Positions 1 to 8,233 of a stretch of DNA of 64,000 nt are shown here, in pieces. The first letter of the stretch is position 1; every line of letters starts with the position of its first letter. This DNA comes from Thermanaerothrix solaris (GTDB taxonomy: Bacteria > Chloroflexota > Anaerolineae > Anaerolineales > Anaerolineaceae): the NCBI RefSeq assembly GCF_032334255.1, contig NZ_JAUHMF010000001.1:558001-622000 (forward strand), in the 5' to 3' direction. The notes under the pieces are model-generated. The model saw only the letters and a program-made list of their open reading frames with translations, was not told the DNA's origin and searched no databases. The translations under genes were made by a program, and so were the position numbers.

Positions 1-465
1 TATAGTCGCCAAATCATTCGAGCCAGAGATCGGGAGAATGAGGATTTCACTCCCATCTTCCTCCCCCCACCCTCCGGGAGCGAACTCACCGAAATGGGAT
101 GGGAAGTCTATCCACAGGGTCTTTTCGAATGGCTCACGCGCCTGACCTACGAGTATCGGTTTCCCGCGATCTATGTGACGGAAAACGGTGCAGCCTATCC
201 CGATAACCCCAATGACTCCAAGATTGAGGATGTTCAGCGGATTAATTACTTACGCGAACATTTTACTCAAGCCTGGCAGGCTTTGCAGGTTGGAGTGCCT
301 TTGAAGGGTTATTTTGTCTGGTCGCTCATGGATAACTTTGAATGGTCTCATGGCTATACGAAACGCTTCGGCTTGATCTACGTAGACTTCAAAACTCAGG
401 AACGGCGAATGAAGAGTAGTGCCTACTGGTATCGTCGGGTGATTGCCTCAGGAAAACTTGATTAG
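1..465 (+). CDS. GH1 beta-glucosidase, C-terminal part
   Basis: The frame is open from base 1, so the gene begins before the window; 154 codons are present. Glycoside hydrolase family 1 enzymes hydrolyse beta-glucosides with retention. The visible part holds the family's C-terminal barrel: the YSRQIIRARD segment, the nucleophile motif IYVTENG with Glu at bases 181-183, then the RINYLREH and GYFVWSLMDNFEWSHGYTKRFGL blocks that shape the sugar site (the last is quoted only as a landmark; key residues are W, D-N-F-E-W and Y). No signal peptide can be judged. It ends 80 bases from a convergent lipoprotein gene, separated by a hairpin. The substrate range (beta-glucoside versus galactoside or fucoside) cannot be told from this half. 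Confidence 0.9.
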   Translation, partial: YSRQIIRARDRENEDFTPIFLPPPSGSELTEMGWEVYPQGLFEWLTRLTYEYRFPAIYVTENGAAYPDNPNDSKIEDVQRINYLREHFTQAWQALQVGVPLKGYFVWSLMDNFEWSHGYTKRFGLIYVDFKTQERRMKSSAYWYRRVIASGKLD

Positions 466-480
466 AAAACAATCGTAAAA

Positions 481-518
481 GAAACGATGCGCTCTAAACA
501 TGGGGAGCGCATCGTTTC
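481..518. terminator. bidirectional terminator between GH1 and the BMP lipoprotein
   Basis: A perfect 14-bp inverted repeat (GAAACGATGCGCTC at 481-494, complement at 505-518) with a 10-base loop lies between two convergent genes. T-rich sequence follows on both strands (TAGTTTTT near 533-541 on plus; TCTTTTACGATTGTTTTC on minus), so it can serve both. Confidence 0.75.
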
Positions 519-545
519 GAATTGCTGGGCTCTAGTTTTTCTGTC

Positions 546-1553
546 CTACTTCACGTCAACCACAATGCTGCCATCTTTGATACCCTGGATGGTGGCTTCC
601 GCTTTGGCCTTGACCTCAGCAGGTACTAATTTGTCATTGTATACCATCTCTAACCCGCCATTTTTGAACGACAGATAATAGACCTTGCCACCTGGCTCAC
701 CGGCCTTATTGCTTGCGATCATATCGCGCAGGATGACCTCCCAACGGTAGATCAAGTTAGCCGCTACAGTATCTGGAGCCAGAGAGTCTTGATACCAAGC
801 CGAGGCTAACCAAATAATACCGTTTTGTTTGGCGACATTGATCGCACCAGTTACCGATTGGGAGGTGCCGGTTAGGACATCCGCGCCTGCCCGGACGTGG
901 GTCTCCGCTGCAGCTGCCATCAAGGATACATCCGAGAACGACCCAGTATAACTGATATTAACCTGAATCGTGGGATCAACCGACTTCACACCTGCCTCGA
1001 ACCCCAAGTTATACAGCCGTGCATCTCCAGCCTCAACCGGTCCTGTGACCCCAACTACCTTGGTTTTAGTCAACATCCCCGCTATCACGCCGTTCACATA
1101 ACCCCCCTGTTGTGCTTCCGGTTGGTAGGCAAAGATGTTGTTTATCCCTTCTTCTTTATAGGTCTGAGTGGTGGTACCCCAAGCAAACGAGGTCTGGGGA
1201 AACTCGGGTGCGATTTGTTGCAGCGACGTCCCATACTGGGCACCATGAGCGATAATGAGGTTATACCCTTGTGATGCGTAATCTCGAATAGCGGCTGAGG
1301 CATTCGTAACATCCCAAGCGTCTTCCGACACCGCAATCTCCAGTTTGCTAGGCCCGCCCATTTCCTGTTGTACTTTGAGTAACCCCTCATAAAGCGATTG
1401 ACTCCATTCCAGGTCTCTGATTGTGCTGGGAAGGATCACCGCCACTTTAAACGGTTTCTCCTCAGCGGGTGGGGTGGCAGTTGCCTGAGCACAGGCTGTG
1501 AGCAACAACGAACTTACCACTATCCATAATATGAGCCGTTTTATCGCTTTCAT
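546..1553 (-). CDS. BMP-family substrate-binding lipoprotein
   Basis: 335-residue exported lipoprotein. The start at 1553 is chosen because AAGGAGGT lies just upstream and the product then opens with MKAIKRL, a hydrophobic stretch and the lipobox LLLTACA. The body matches the BMP/Med family (basic membrane protein; nucleoside-type ABC binding proteins) through FKVAVILPSTIRDLEWSQS, the YNLIIAHGAQYG block, the FAYQPEAQQGGYVNG segment and the GADVLTGTSQSVTGA segment. Such proteins deliver purine nucleosides or related ligands to an ABC importer. No permease or ATPase gene lies beside it here, so the transporter partner and the true ligand are unknown. Confidence 0.85.
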   Translation of the reverse strand: MKAIKRLILWIVVSSLLLTACAQATATPPAEEKPFKVAVILPSTIRDLEWSQSLYEGLLKVQQEMGGPSKLEIAVSEDAWDVTNASAAIRDYASQGYNLIIAHGAQYGTSLQQIAPEFPQTSFAWGTTTQTYKEEGINNIFAYQPEAQQGGYVNGVIAGMLTKTKVVGVTGPVEAGDARLYNLGFEAGVKSVDPTIQVNISYTGSFSDVSLMAAAAETHVRAGADVLTGTSQSVTGAINVAKQNGIIWLASAWYQDSLAPDTVAANLIYRWEVILRDMIASNKAGEPGGKVYYLSFKNGGLEMVYNDKLVPAEVKAKAEATIQGIKDGSIVVDVK

Positions 1554-1724
1554 GGAACCTCCTTGAGAGTTTGGGAATAGGGATTTCCGCTGCGTGATCA
1601 AATTTCCCTGATCGCAGCGCTGAGATCTTGCCACCCCCTATAAAATTTTACCTCAAATAAGGAACCCCCCTTTATCTCTACGCAATGCACTTTTGTGACT
1701 CTTATTCACGTCTTTTTCTTTGAT

Positions 1725-1762
1725 AAAAAAGGGCAGTTACCCCAAATATCGGTCAACTGCCC
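1725..1762 (-). terminator. intrinsic terminator of the hpd operon
   Basis: On the minus strand GGGCAGTT...AACTGCCC forms an 8-bp GC-rich stem followed directly by TTTTTTATC. It lies 34 bases after the stop of hpdA and closes the hpdBC-transporter-hpdA transcription unit. Confidence 0.85.
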
Positions 1763-1795
1763 TGAATCAACATCACCTTGTTTATGACCCGCGCC

Positions 1796-2761
1796 TTAAA
1801 ACGGGGTCTCTGACCCGACATAGCAAGCAATTCGCTGATCCAAAAGGAGTTTCTGAAGATGGGCCAATTTCTCTTCGGGAGTGCCTTCGTAATCCCGGTA
1901 GGGGTAGATCTCTCCTAATTGTGACCACTTAGAGTCCCCTAACCGATGGAAAGGTAGAATGTTCATCTCCACCAAACCAACTTGGCGAAGGAATTCAGCC
2001 GTTTTCAAAATGTTTTCATCATCATCATTGAATCCTGGAATAACGGGCATACGAATAATGAGTCGCCCCGACCAGCCTGAACGCGCTAACAGTGCAATGT
2101 TACTCAAAATCAGTTCGTTCGATACCCCTGTTCCAATTTTATGCTTCTCGGGATCCATATGTTTGATATCAATAAAAGCCCAATCCACAAACTTCATCAA
2201 TTCCAGGAAGGCACCGGATTCGATATAGGCGCTGGTTTCTACCGCCGTATGGATATAGGCATCTCGACACGCCTCTAAAACCGCCCGCATAAAACGTCGT
2301 TGCATCAGGGGTTCCCCGCCAGAAAACGTTACCCCACCCTGGCCTCCCCAGTATTGCTGATCGCGCTTTAAAATTCGCATCAATTCCGAGACCGTATACC
2401 AACGCCCACAAATTTTCAGGGCTTCAAAGTAGCACACGGCTGCGCAATCAAAATCACGGCAAGACTGACATTTTGACCGATCTAAAATTAATGGGTTTGC
2501 CTCTTTGTCTCCGTTTTCAGAGGGATTCTTGCGAATCGCCCCTTCCGGACATGCCGAAATACAGCGTTCGCACCCTTGAGTGAGGTGGGTGCATTTTGTG
2601 GCTCGATACATGATTTCCTGCTTAAACTGCTTGCCTTCAGGGTTAGAACACCAAGCGCAGTCCAGCGGACACCCCTTAAGAAAAACAAGCGTCCGGCAGC
2701 CCGGGCCATCGTGAACAGAATAGCCTTGAATGTCAAAAATTAATCCTTTTTCTTCGTTCAT
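1796..2761 (-). CDS. hpdA: glycyl-radical enzyme activase (radical SAM), HpdA-like
   Basis: 321 residues. Radical SAM activase that uses S-adenosylmethionine and a [4Fe-4S] cluster to abstract hydrogen from the catalytic glycine of a glycyl-radical enzyme. The SAM-cluster motif is C31-x3-C35-x2-C38 (LKGCPLDCAWCSNPE). A ferredoxin-like insert follows with two further sets of four cysteines, C57/C64/C67/C71 and C98/C101/C106/C110, as is known for the activases of 4-hydroxyphenylacetate decarboxylase and glycerol/choline-type enzymes. The VTFSGGEPLMQ motif supports SAM binding. The start has GGAGAGGAA upstream. It is last in the operon after hpdB, hpdC and the MFS gene, so its partner is almost certainly the HpdB-like enzyme; no other glycyl-radical enzyme is in the window. 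Confidence 0.93.
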   Translation of the reverse strand: MNEEKGLIFDIQGYSVHDGPGCRTLVFLKGCPLDCAWCSNPEGKQFKQEIMYRATKCTHLTQGCERCISACPEGAIRKNPSENGDKEANPLILDRSKCQSCRDFDCAAVCYFEALKICGRWYTVSELMRILKRDQQYWGGQGGVTFSGGEPLMQRRFMRAVLEACRDAYIHTAVETSAYIESGAFLELMKFVDWAFIDIKHMDPEKHKIGTGVSNELILSNIALLARSGWSGRLIIRMPVIPGFNDDDENILKTAEFLRQVGLVEMNILPFHRLGDSKWSQLGEIYPYRDYEGTPEEKLAHLQKLLLDQRIACYVGSETPF

Positions 2762-2780
2762 TTCCTCTCCTATCCCTTTC

Positions 2781-2813
2781 TGGGCCTGGGAGCAAGACGG
2801 TCTCCCAGGCCCA
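2781..2813 (-). other. intergenic hairpin between transporter and hpdA
   Basis: Perfect inverted repeat TGGGCCTGGGAG (2781-2792) and its complement (2802-2813), loop 9 bases, in the 81-base gap between the MFS gene and hpdA. No U-tract follows on the minus strand, so it looks like a stability or processing hairpin or a weak attenuator, not a full terminator. Confidence 0.6.
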
Positions 2814-2842
2814 AAATCCCATTTGGCAGTCCTTAACTAGTA

Positions 2843-4147
2843 TTAATCTGCAGGTGCACCCTCAGCCGCCTTGACAACGGCGGACTTGGGTTGAGCAGCC
2901 AGCGGCAGGGTGGAAGCCACAATCGCCGAGATCACAAAGGCGGAAAGGGCAAAGATAATCGAATAGCGATAGGTTCCAGACACATCAAAGAGATAACCAC
3001 CCATAAAGGAACCGACTGCCGGGCCGATCCCCATAACAATGAGGGTGGCGAAGCCCCAAATTTTACCCAACGTCTTTCGTCCATAAACCGAGCCAGCATA
3101 ACCCGCGCAACCTCCGGGTTCGATGGCCCAGTAGACCGCAAATAAAATACATGCGATCAAACCGGCCGCAATCGTCGCCCCAGGAGTCAGGCTGACCAAC
3201 AATAGGATGCATGCCGCAATACCGCAGAGAGGAGCAATGATCAACATGGTCTTTCGGGCTTTGCTCTCGATCCCGAACTTGGCAACCAATTTATCCGCTA
3301 CAACACCCATCAAAGGCATGGTTATAATACCAGCCAGGCCGATGGCCACATAGAGATTGGTTGCCGTTGACAAATCGAGTTTAGCATCCTCAGTCCAGAA
3401 GCGCACAACTTGTGTCCAAACCAAAAATTCTGCCACCATGGCGGTTAAGAAAGCCAGGATGGTGCCCCAAATGGCATAATTTCCAAAGGCTTCCTTTAAT
3501 GACCAGTTATACTCATCTTTGGCCGCAGATGCGCCTGGGGTTAAACCGAACGGTTTCAAGCCATAACCCTCGGGGTTCTTACGAGCAAGGATACCGGCTA
3601 AAATCAAGGCTACAAAGACAACTATGGCCAGGATTTCCATGGCTGCTCGCCACCCCGTGCTCAACAGGATGGGTTTTACACCCAGACTTAGAACAACCTG
3701 AGCAATGGGCGCGCCGGCAAAGGCAATGCCCCACATGGTGGCATAGGTGCGACCCACATACCATTTACGCACTGAGACGGTTGAGGACACCCACAACATA
3801 CCGGTTCCAATCCCCGCAAACAGGGCGTAGACCAGTAAATATTGCCAGTAGGCCTGCACCTTGCTGGTTAGTAAGTAACCCAAAGCCGCAAACACAGCTC
3901 CGATCAAGTAAGCCGGCCGATTACCCCAACGGTCAATAATCATCCCGCTGAAGAAAGCGGTAATGGCATATACGGTCATCATCAAGGAATAACCCAGGGA
4001 AGTCTGGGACGTAGTCCATCCCATGTCCTTTGCCATCGGACCCTGGAGAACCGAGAAGGTTGACCGATAACCGAACAAGCAAAACACCGCTAGGAATGAG
4101 GCTGCCACAACCATGTAGCCAATTCGTTTTGCGGATTTCTCGTCCAT
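2843..4147 (-). CDS. MFS transporter, oxalate:formate-antiporter-like
   Basis: 434 residues with about 12 hydrophobic segments. The start at 4147 is preferred because GGAGATCAAGAA precedes it and MDEKSAKRIGY leads straight into the first membrane helix; a longer reading frame upstream has no ribosome site and overlaps a hairpin. The first cytoplasmic loop has the major facilitator signature GMIIDRWGNRPAY, and helix 4-5 reads TGMLWVSSTVSVRKWYV, both typical of the OFA (oxalate/formate antiporter) group that moves monocarboxylates. Lying between the decarboxylase subunits and the activase, it is the obvious candidate to import 4-hydroxyphenylacetate or a related aryl acid; the substrate is inferred from context only. 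Confidence 0.88.
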   Translation of the reverse strand: MDEKSAKRIGYMVVAASFLAVFCLFGYRSTFSVLQGPMAKDMGWTTSQTSLGYSLMMTVYAITAFFSGMIIDRWGNRPAYLIGAVFAALGYLLTSKVQAYWQYLLVYALFAGIGTGMLWVSSTVSVRKWYVGRTYATMWGIAFAGAPIAQVVLSLGVKPILLSTGWRAAMEILAIVVFVALILAGILARKNPEGYGLKPFGLTPGASAAKDEYNWSLKEAFGNYAIWGTILAFLTAMVAEFLVWTQVVRFWTEDAKLDLSTATNLYVAIGLAGIITMPLMGVVADKLVAKFGIESKARKTMLIIAPLCGIAACILLLVSLTPGATIAAGLIACILFAVYWAIEPGGCAGYAGSVYGRKTLGKIWGFATLIVMGIGPAVGSFMGGYLFDVSGTYRYSIIFALSAFVISAIVASTLPLAAQPKSAVVKAAEGAPAD

Positions 4148-4180
4148 TTCTTGATCTCCGACTAGAAATAGGATGGGATT

Positions 4181-4204
4181 GGGGGCGTCACTACGGACGC
4201 CCCC
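4181..4204 (-). other. intergenic hairpin between hpdC and transporter
   Basis: Perfect 9-bp stem GGGGGCGTC/GACGCCCCC (4181-4189 and 4196-4204, loop 6) in the 73-base gap downstream of hpdC. It has no following U-run. It sits where messenger for the abundant enzyme subunits would be separated from the transporter and activase. Confidence 0.6.
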
Positions 4205-4220
4205 TTCTTCCAACTGAAAT

Positions 4221-4487
4221 TTATTTCGTGGCGTACATCTCGCACGTAACGGCGATAAGATCCTTGAACGTCCAGGGCTGGGTCTTTTCAGCCGTGCAAG
4301 TGCCGATGGTGTCCTGCCCATTTTCCTTGAAAAACGCGCAGTTCTTGCACTTGGGCAATGCCGTGAAACTCCCGCATACATCCGAGTCAATCAAGACCAA
4401 CTCATTGGTGCGACGGCAGATGCCCTTAGTGACATCAACTGCCACAAAGTTCCTGCAATCATTGTGCCGTAAAGTTTCCTGGCTCAC
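4221..4487 (-). CDS. hpdC: 4-hydroxyphenylacetate decarboxylase small (Fe-S) subunit
   Basis: 88 residues from a GTG start at 4487, chosen because AAGGAG lies 8 bases upstream and an upstream ATG reading has no ribosome site. One His and seven Cys are placed like the ligands of two [4Fe-4S] clusters in the known decarboxylase small subunit: H8, C11, C24, C38 for the N-terminal cluster and C47, C50, C64, C82 for the C-terminal one. The H-x2-C-x12-C spacing and the C-x2-C pair match the published pattern as I recall it. The gene starts 38 bases after the hpdB stop. In characterised enzymes this subunit forms a hetero-octamer with HpdB and is needed for activity; its presence argues for a true 4-hydroxyphenylacetate enzyme. 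Confidence 0.88.
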   Translation of the reverse strand: MSQETLRHNDCRNFVAVDVTKGICRRTNELVLIDSDVCGSFTALPKCKNCAFFKENGQDTIGTCTAEKTQPWTFKDLIAVTCEMYATK

Positions 4488-4525
4488 GTTTGCATCTCCT
4501 TCTAGTAATATAAGGTCCAATCCAA

Positions 4526-7264
4526 CTAGACTTCCTCGTACTCCGTGCGGGCGATGACTTCGTCCTGGATCTGCTTGCCCAGTTCGACCCAGTATTGTGT
4601 AAAGCCCGCAACACGAATGAGCAAGTCACGGTAATTCTCGGGATGAGCCTGAGCATCCTTCAAAATCTTGGAGTCCACGATGTTGTACTGGATGTGGAAC
4701 GCACCCCGACGCATGTAGGCCCGCGTCAACTCAAGCAATTTGCGCGATCCTTCAATGCCCTTGACGGCGCTCGGATGGATCTTCAGGTTCATCTGGCTGT
4801 TCTGGGATTTCGCATGATCCCACACCGTCGCCGAGTTGAACAACGCATAGGGACCATTGCGATCCGTGCCCGGATATGCCGACATTGAACCATCCGCATA
4901 GGTCGTACCCGCCAAGCGCCCATCCGGGGTAGCTAACGTCGCCGCACCTTGCGGGCCATGGGTTGAAACAGAAATCTGGCAGGCATAGAGCGGCTTGGCA
5001 TACAGCGACTCGAACTTGTGGCACATATCGCAGAACCAATCCTCGTATTCGCGGAGGATGCTGTCCACATAAGGATCATCGTTGCCGTACTTGTTAGCCA
5101 GCAAGCAGTCGCTGTGGATCTTATCGTACTTTTCGCCACCCGGTTTCTTCACCTGGGAGAACAAGGAGAACGATCCTACTTCATGGGCGGTCTTGAAGCC
5201 AAAGTTCTCCAGGATGGCCTCACGCATCTCGTCCAGGGTGTATTTCTTCTCGTCATACACCAGTTTCTTGAGCGCGGCCAGGGAGTTAACCATGTTGATG
5301 GTACCGCAGGATTCAACATTGAATGTCGCGTTGTACCGGTAGCCCAACTGGCCAATATGACGCCCTTTTTCCAGACAATCCGGCTTCAAGAACGAGTTGA
5401 TGATAGTCATGTTGTTCTTGCGCCAGATATCGTGCTGGATATTGTTGCATTTGCATAAGGCGTCTACGGCCATCTCGTAGTATTGCTTATAGACCTCCCA
5501 CAGTTCCTCATAGGTCTCCAACTTGCGGTTGTGAGGCGGGAAGATCTGTTCTTTAATCCGGTGGTCATAACCGTTGAAGATCACGCATTCGAGGATCTTG
5601 GGGTTAGCGATGAAGTGGACACCCACCGAGGTCGGTTGACCAGCGCCGCCGGGGATCCAATACTTCTTGCCGTTCAGGGTCAACTGATGCCATGAGCACG
5701 GCGAGGTTTCCAGACAACCACCAATGGCGATAGCCCGTGCCTCAGGTAGAGTCATGCCCTCGGGACCATATTGGCTCAACAAGAATTGAATGCCAATCTG
5801 GTTGTTCATCCATGCAGGATAACCCGTTCCAGTTTTGACGCACTCAATTGCTTTGAGCAAGAAATCTTCCGGTAACTTCTCATCGTAGAGCACCGAAAGA
5901 GTAGGTTGAGGCGATTGCAGGCTCATCGCCGAATCAAGGATGAGTTTTTCAAGATCGTTACTGGCCGGATCCCCATCTTTGGTCAGACCACCCATGCTCA
6001 GGTTATTAAAGGTGTTACCCGAGAGCACACCGCCGACGACACCCATGGAAGCAAAGCAGTCAATGCAGGTGAACTTCACGCGATGGCATTCCAATAATTC
6101 TAGGACTTTCTCCTTGGTAATGCGGCCCGCTTCCATGTCCTGCTCATACCAGGGCCACAGTACCTGGCCCAGACGACCAGGGGACATACCGGAAATGGCA
6201 TCCTCGTTGAGTACAGCAATGTGAAGGGTGTAAGTTAATTGCAGAGCCTCGCGGAACGTACGCGGCTGGTAGTGGGCAATCCATTCCAGAGTTTCTGCAA
6301 TTTCCTCGTATTCTTTCTTCTGCACCGGATCATCGGTGACGCTTACTAAGCGGCGTGCTTCTTTTGCATAGTTTAGGATCCACGCCTGCAATCCTTCAAT
6401 CACATGGATAACCGCGTCATAGTAATACAAACGATCCATGCCGGTAATGCCATCACCATCCGCTTTACCGGCTACCTCGGCTTTGCGCTGCTTGCAAATC
6501 TCGATCAAGCCGTCAAAGCCATACTGGAGCGGATAGTAATAATTAATTACTTCGCGTCCCTGAGGCAGGGTGAATCCCGAGTCGAACATGCAGATCAACG
6601 ATCGCATCAGTTTCTCTTTCAGATCGTACTCGGGCACCATCATTTCATACTTATGCCCCAGGTCTTCTACCGACTTACCCACCCATTGTTTGGCTAATTT
6701 CAACAGGGCAGGCACCTCTTCGCTACGAATACCAAACTTACCGGCGATAGAGACCACATTACCGAAGGATTTGGTCACGTTGCCACCGCCGGAACCAAAT
6801 TTCGACAGTTCACCCGCCGAAGCGCTACCGCGTTTTAAGGCTTCTTGATATAGTTCGTCCTCTTTAGCCACATAAAAGGACTCTGACAGCCAGGGCATTG
6901 GGAACGAGCCACGATAATAATGCGCCTTGCCCATTACCAAGAGTTCTCCCGGGTAAATGCTGGGAGTCAGATGGCTAAAGGCGTGCTTCAGAGCCAACGC
7001 GCGGCGCACAATTGGAACTTCGTTATCCAGTTCCATGTACTTGCGCGTGTACCAATACGGGAATTCCAAATCCACCGAAGAATAGGTGTTAAAATACAGA
7101 TCGCGAAGTTTCTTTGCGCGGGGAGTCGGTTCGCGCTTAACTTCGCGATCCACCATCTCTTCAGGCGCCTTCCCGTATTGGAAACTGATGGGGATGCCTT
7201 TTTCTTGCAGTATGTCAGCCAGACTCCTGGTGACTTCCTGCACACCTACTGACTTCTCTGACAT
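4526..7264 (-). CDS. hpdB: 4-hydroxyphenylacetate decarboxylase large subunit (glycyl-radical enzyme)
   Basis: 912 residues, start at 7264 with AAGGAGTGTAAC upstream. Pyruvate-formate-lyase-type barrel with the thiyl Cys517 in GGCLETS and the radical glycine Gly887 in RVAGF near the C-terminus. Using the residue numbers I remember for the Clostridium scatologenes enzyme (Cys503, Glu505, His536, Glu637, Gly873), every one is found here at a constant +14 offset: Cys517, Glu519, His550, Glu651 (NVESCGT) and Gly887. Glu637 is the residue reported to hold the phenol hydroxyl, so the predicted reaction is 4-hydroxyphenylacetate to p-cresol and CO2. Phenylacetate or indoleacetate decarboxylase are less likely because those are, to my knowledge, found without an HpdC-type subunit. 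First gene of its operon. Confidence 0.9.
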   Translation of the reverse strand: MSEKSVGVQEVTRSLADILQEKGIPISFQYGKAPEEMVDREVKREPTPRAKKLRDLYFNTYSSVDLEFPYWYTRKYMELDNEVPIVRRALALKHAFSHLTPSIYPGELLVMGKAHYYRGSFPMPWLSESFYVAKEDELYQEALKRGSASAGELSKFGSGGGNVTKSFGNVVSIAGKFGIRSEEVPALLKLAKQWVGKSVEDLGHKYEMMVPEYDLKEKLMRSLICMFDSGFTLPQGREVINYYYPLQYGFDGLIEICKQRKAEVAGKADGDGITGMDRLYYYDAVIHVIEGLQAWILNYAKEARRLVSVTDDPVQKKEYEEIAETLEWIAHYQPRTFREALQLTYTLHIAVLNEDAISGMSPGRLGQVLWPWYEQDMEAGRITKEKVLELLECHRVKFTCIDCFASMGVVGGVLSGNTFNNLSMGGLTKDGDPASNDLEKLILDSAMSLQSPQPTLSVLYDEKLPEDFLLKAIECVKTGTGYPAWMNNQIGIQFLLSQYGPEGMTLPEARAIAIGGCLETSPCSWHQLTLNGKKYWIPGGAGQPTSVGVHFIANPKILECVIFNGYDHRIKEQIFPPHNRKLETYEELWEVYKQYYEMAVDALCKCNNIQHDIWRKNNMTIINSFLKPDCLEKGRHIGQLGYRYNATFNVESCGTINMVNSLAALKKLVYDEKKYTLDEMREAILENFGFKTAHEVGSFSLFSQVKKPGGEKYDKIHSDCLLANKYGNDDPYVDSILREYEDWFCDMCHKFESLYAKPLYACQISVSTHGPQGAATLATPDGRLAGTTYADGSMSAYPGTDRNGPYALFNSATVWDHAKSQNSQMNLKIHPSAVKGIEGSRKLLELTRAYMRRGAFHIQYNIVDSKILKDAQAHPENYRDLLIRVAGFTQYWVELGKQIQDEVIARTEYEEV

Positions 7265-7367
7265 GTTACACTCCTTTCTTGCGGGATTTTGGAGGAGGTT
7301 TTCCGTAAACACTTTAATCAAAACACCCTCCGGGCTCAATCGGGGATTCCTCCGATCCCACCAACCG

Positions 7368-7399
7368 AAAAAGGGCTGATCTTCCTATCAGCCCTTTTT
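7368..7399. terminator. bidirectional terminator after the response regulator
   Basis: AAAAAGGGCTGAT (7368-7380) and its exact complement (7387-7399), loop 6. A/T runs on both sides make it a strong terminator on either strand; it ends the response-regulator gene and isolates the downstream hpd operon. The 104 bases between it and hpdB must hold the hpd promoter, but no clear -35/-10 pair was found there. Confidence 0.85.
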
Positions 7400-7448
7400 C
7401 CTAATGGGGCATCCCCCATTTGACCGATGTCCGTCTTGACCTAGTTCA

Positions 7449-8096
7449 TCATCCCCGCAAAATGCCATGGCGGATAGCTTTTGCTACCGCCTCAGCACGA
7501 TCATTCACCTCAAGTTTCTGATAAATGTTACTTACGTGGGTTTTTACCGTATGGCTGCTAATTTTTAGACGCGCAGCAATTTGCTTGTTCGATGCCCCGT
7601 TAGCCATCATGCGCAAGATTTCCAATTCGCGATCGGTTAGTGCGGAACTATGTTCTACCTCACCACTCCCGGAAACTTTTTCAAATAACTTGCGGGTAAT
7701 CTGAGGATGAAGCAGAGATTGTCCGCGATGCACTTCACGAATAGCATTAATTAATTCGTCCCGCGTAACATCCTTAAGCAAATATGCCGAAGCACCAGCC
7801 CGAATTCCTTCGAAAATATACTCATCGTTGTCATATACGGTCAATATGATAAATCGAATAGATTCACATTGGGCACGAATTAATCGCATAGCCTGAACAC
7901 CATCCATACCCGGCATCCGTAAATCTAAGAGCACGATATCGGGTACAATGCGTAAAGCCAAATCCATCGCTTCTTGTCCGTTGCTCGCTTCACCTACAAC
8001 CTCAAACCCCTCTACACTGGAGAGCATGGCGCTCAAGCCTTGCCGAATGACCGGGTGATCATCAGCGATCAAAATACGCACCTTGGGGTTTTCCAC
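7449..8096 (-). CDS. NarL/FixJ-family response regulator
   Basis: 215 residues from a GTG start at 8096 (GGAGG four bases upstream, product begins MENPKVRILIADDHP); an ATG at 8114 in the same frame has no ribosome site. Receiver domain at residues 5-120 with the acidic pair DD at 12-13, phospho-acceptor Asp58 in DIVLLDLRMPG, and the conserved T and K (ILTVYDN; YLLKDVT). The C-terminal LuxR helix-turn-helix at about 150-210 reads LTDRELEILRMMANGASNKQI. It is divergent from a histidine kinase at 8234 and very probably its partner. Its terminator separates it from hpdB, so it may regulate the hpd genes, but that is only positional inference. Confidence 0.93.
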   Translation of the reverse strand: MENPKVRILIADDHPVIRQGLSAMLSSVEGFEVVGEASNGQEAMDLALRIVPDIVLLDLRMPGMDGVQAMRLIRAQCESIRFIILTVYDNDEYIFEGIRAGASAYLLKDVTRDELINAIREVHRGQSLLHPQITRKLFEKVSGSGEVEHSSALTDRELEILRMMANGASNKQIAARLKISSHTVKTHVSNIYQKLEVNDRAEAVAKAIRHGILRG

Positions 8097-8148
8097 ATAC
8101 CCTCCAAAACTCATAAAATTTTTAGGTAATCTTTATTATAAACCGGCC

Positions 8149-8176
8149 TTGAAACTTGAAGTAGAATACCTATAAT
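8149..8176 (+). promoter_or_regulatory. promoter of the sensor kinase
   Basis: TTGAAA at 8149-8154, 16-base spacer, TATAAT at 8171-8176, about 57 bases before the kinase ATG. On the opposite strand a TATAAT at 8135-8140 could be the -10 of the divergent response regulator, with no good -35. Confidence 0.6.
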
Positions 8177-8233
8177 CATATTTTATGGCATTACATTGAC
8201 AACCATAATAAAAACAAGGAGTCCAATCCTTCG

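Noticed and set aside
4526..7264. Pyruvate formate-lyase, phenylacetate or indoleacetate decarboxylase
   Set aside because: One thiyl Cys in GCLE instead of the Cys-Cys pair of formate-lyase; an HpdC subunit and the phenol-binding Glu are present.
7265..7367. Sigma-54 promoter for the hpd operon
   Set aside because: No GG-N10-GC pair of the -24/-12 type was found in the leader.
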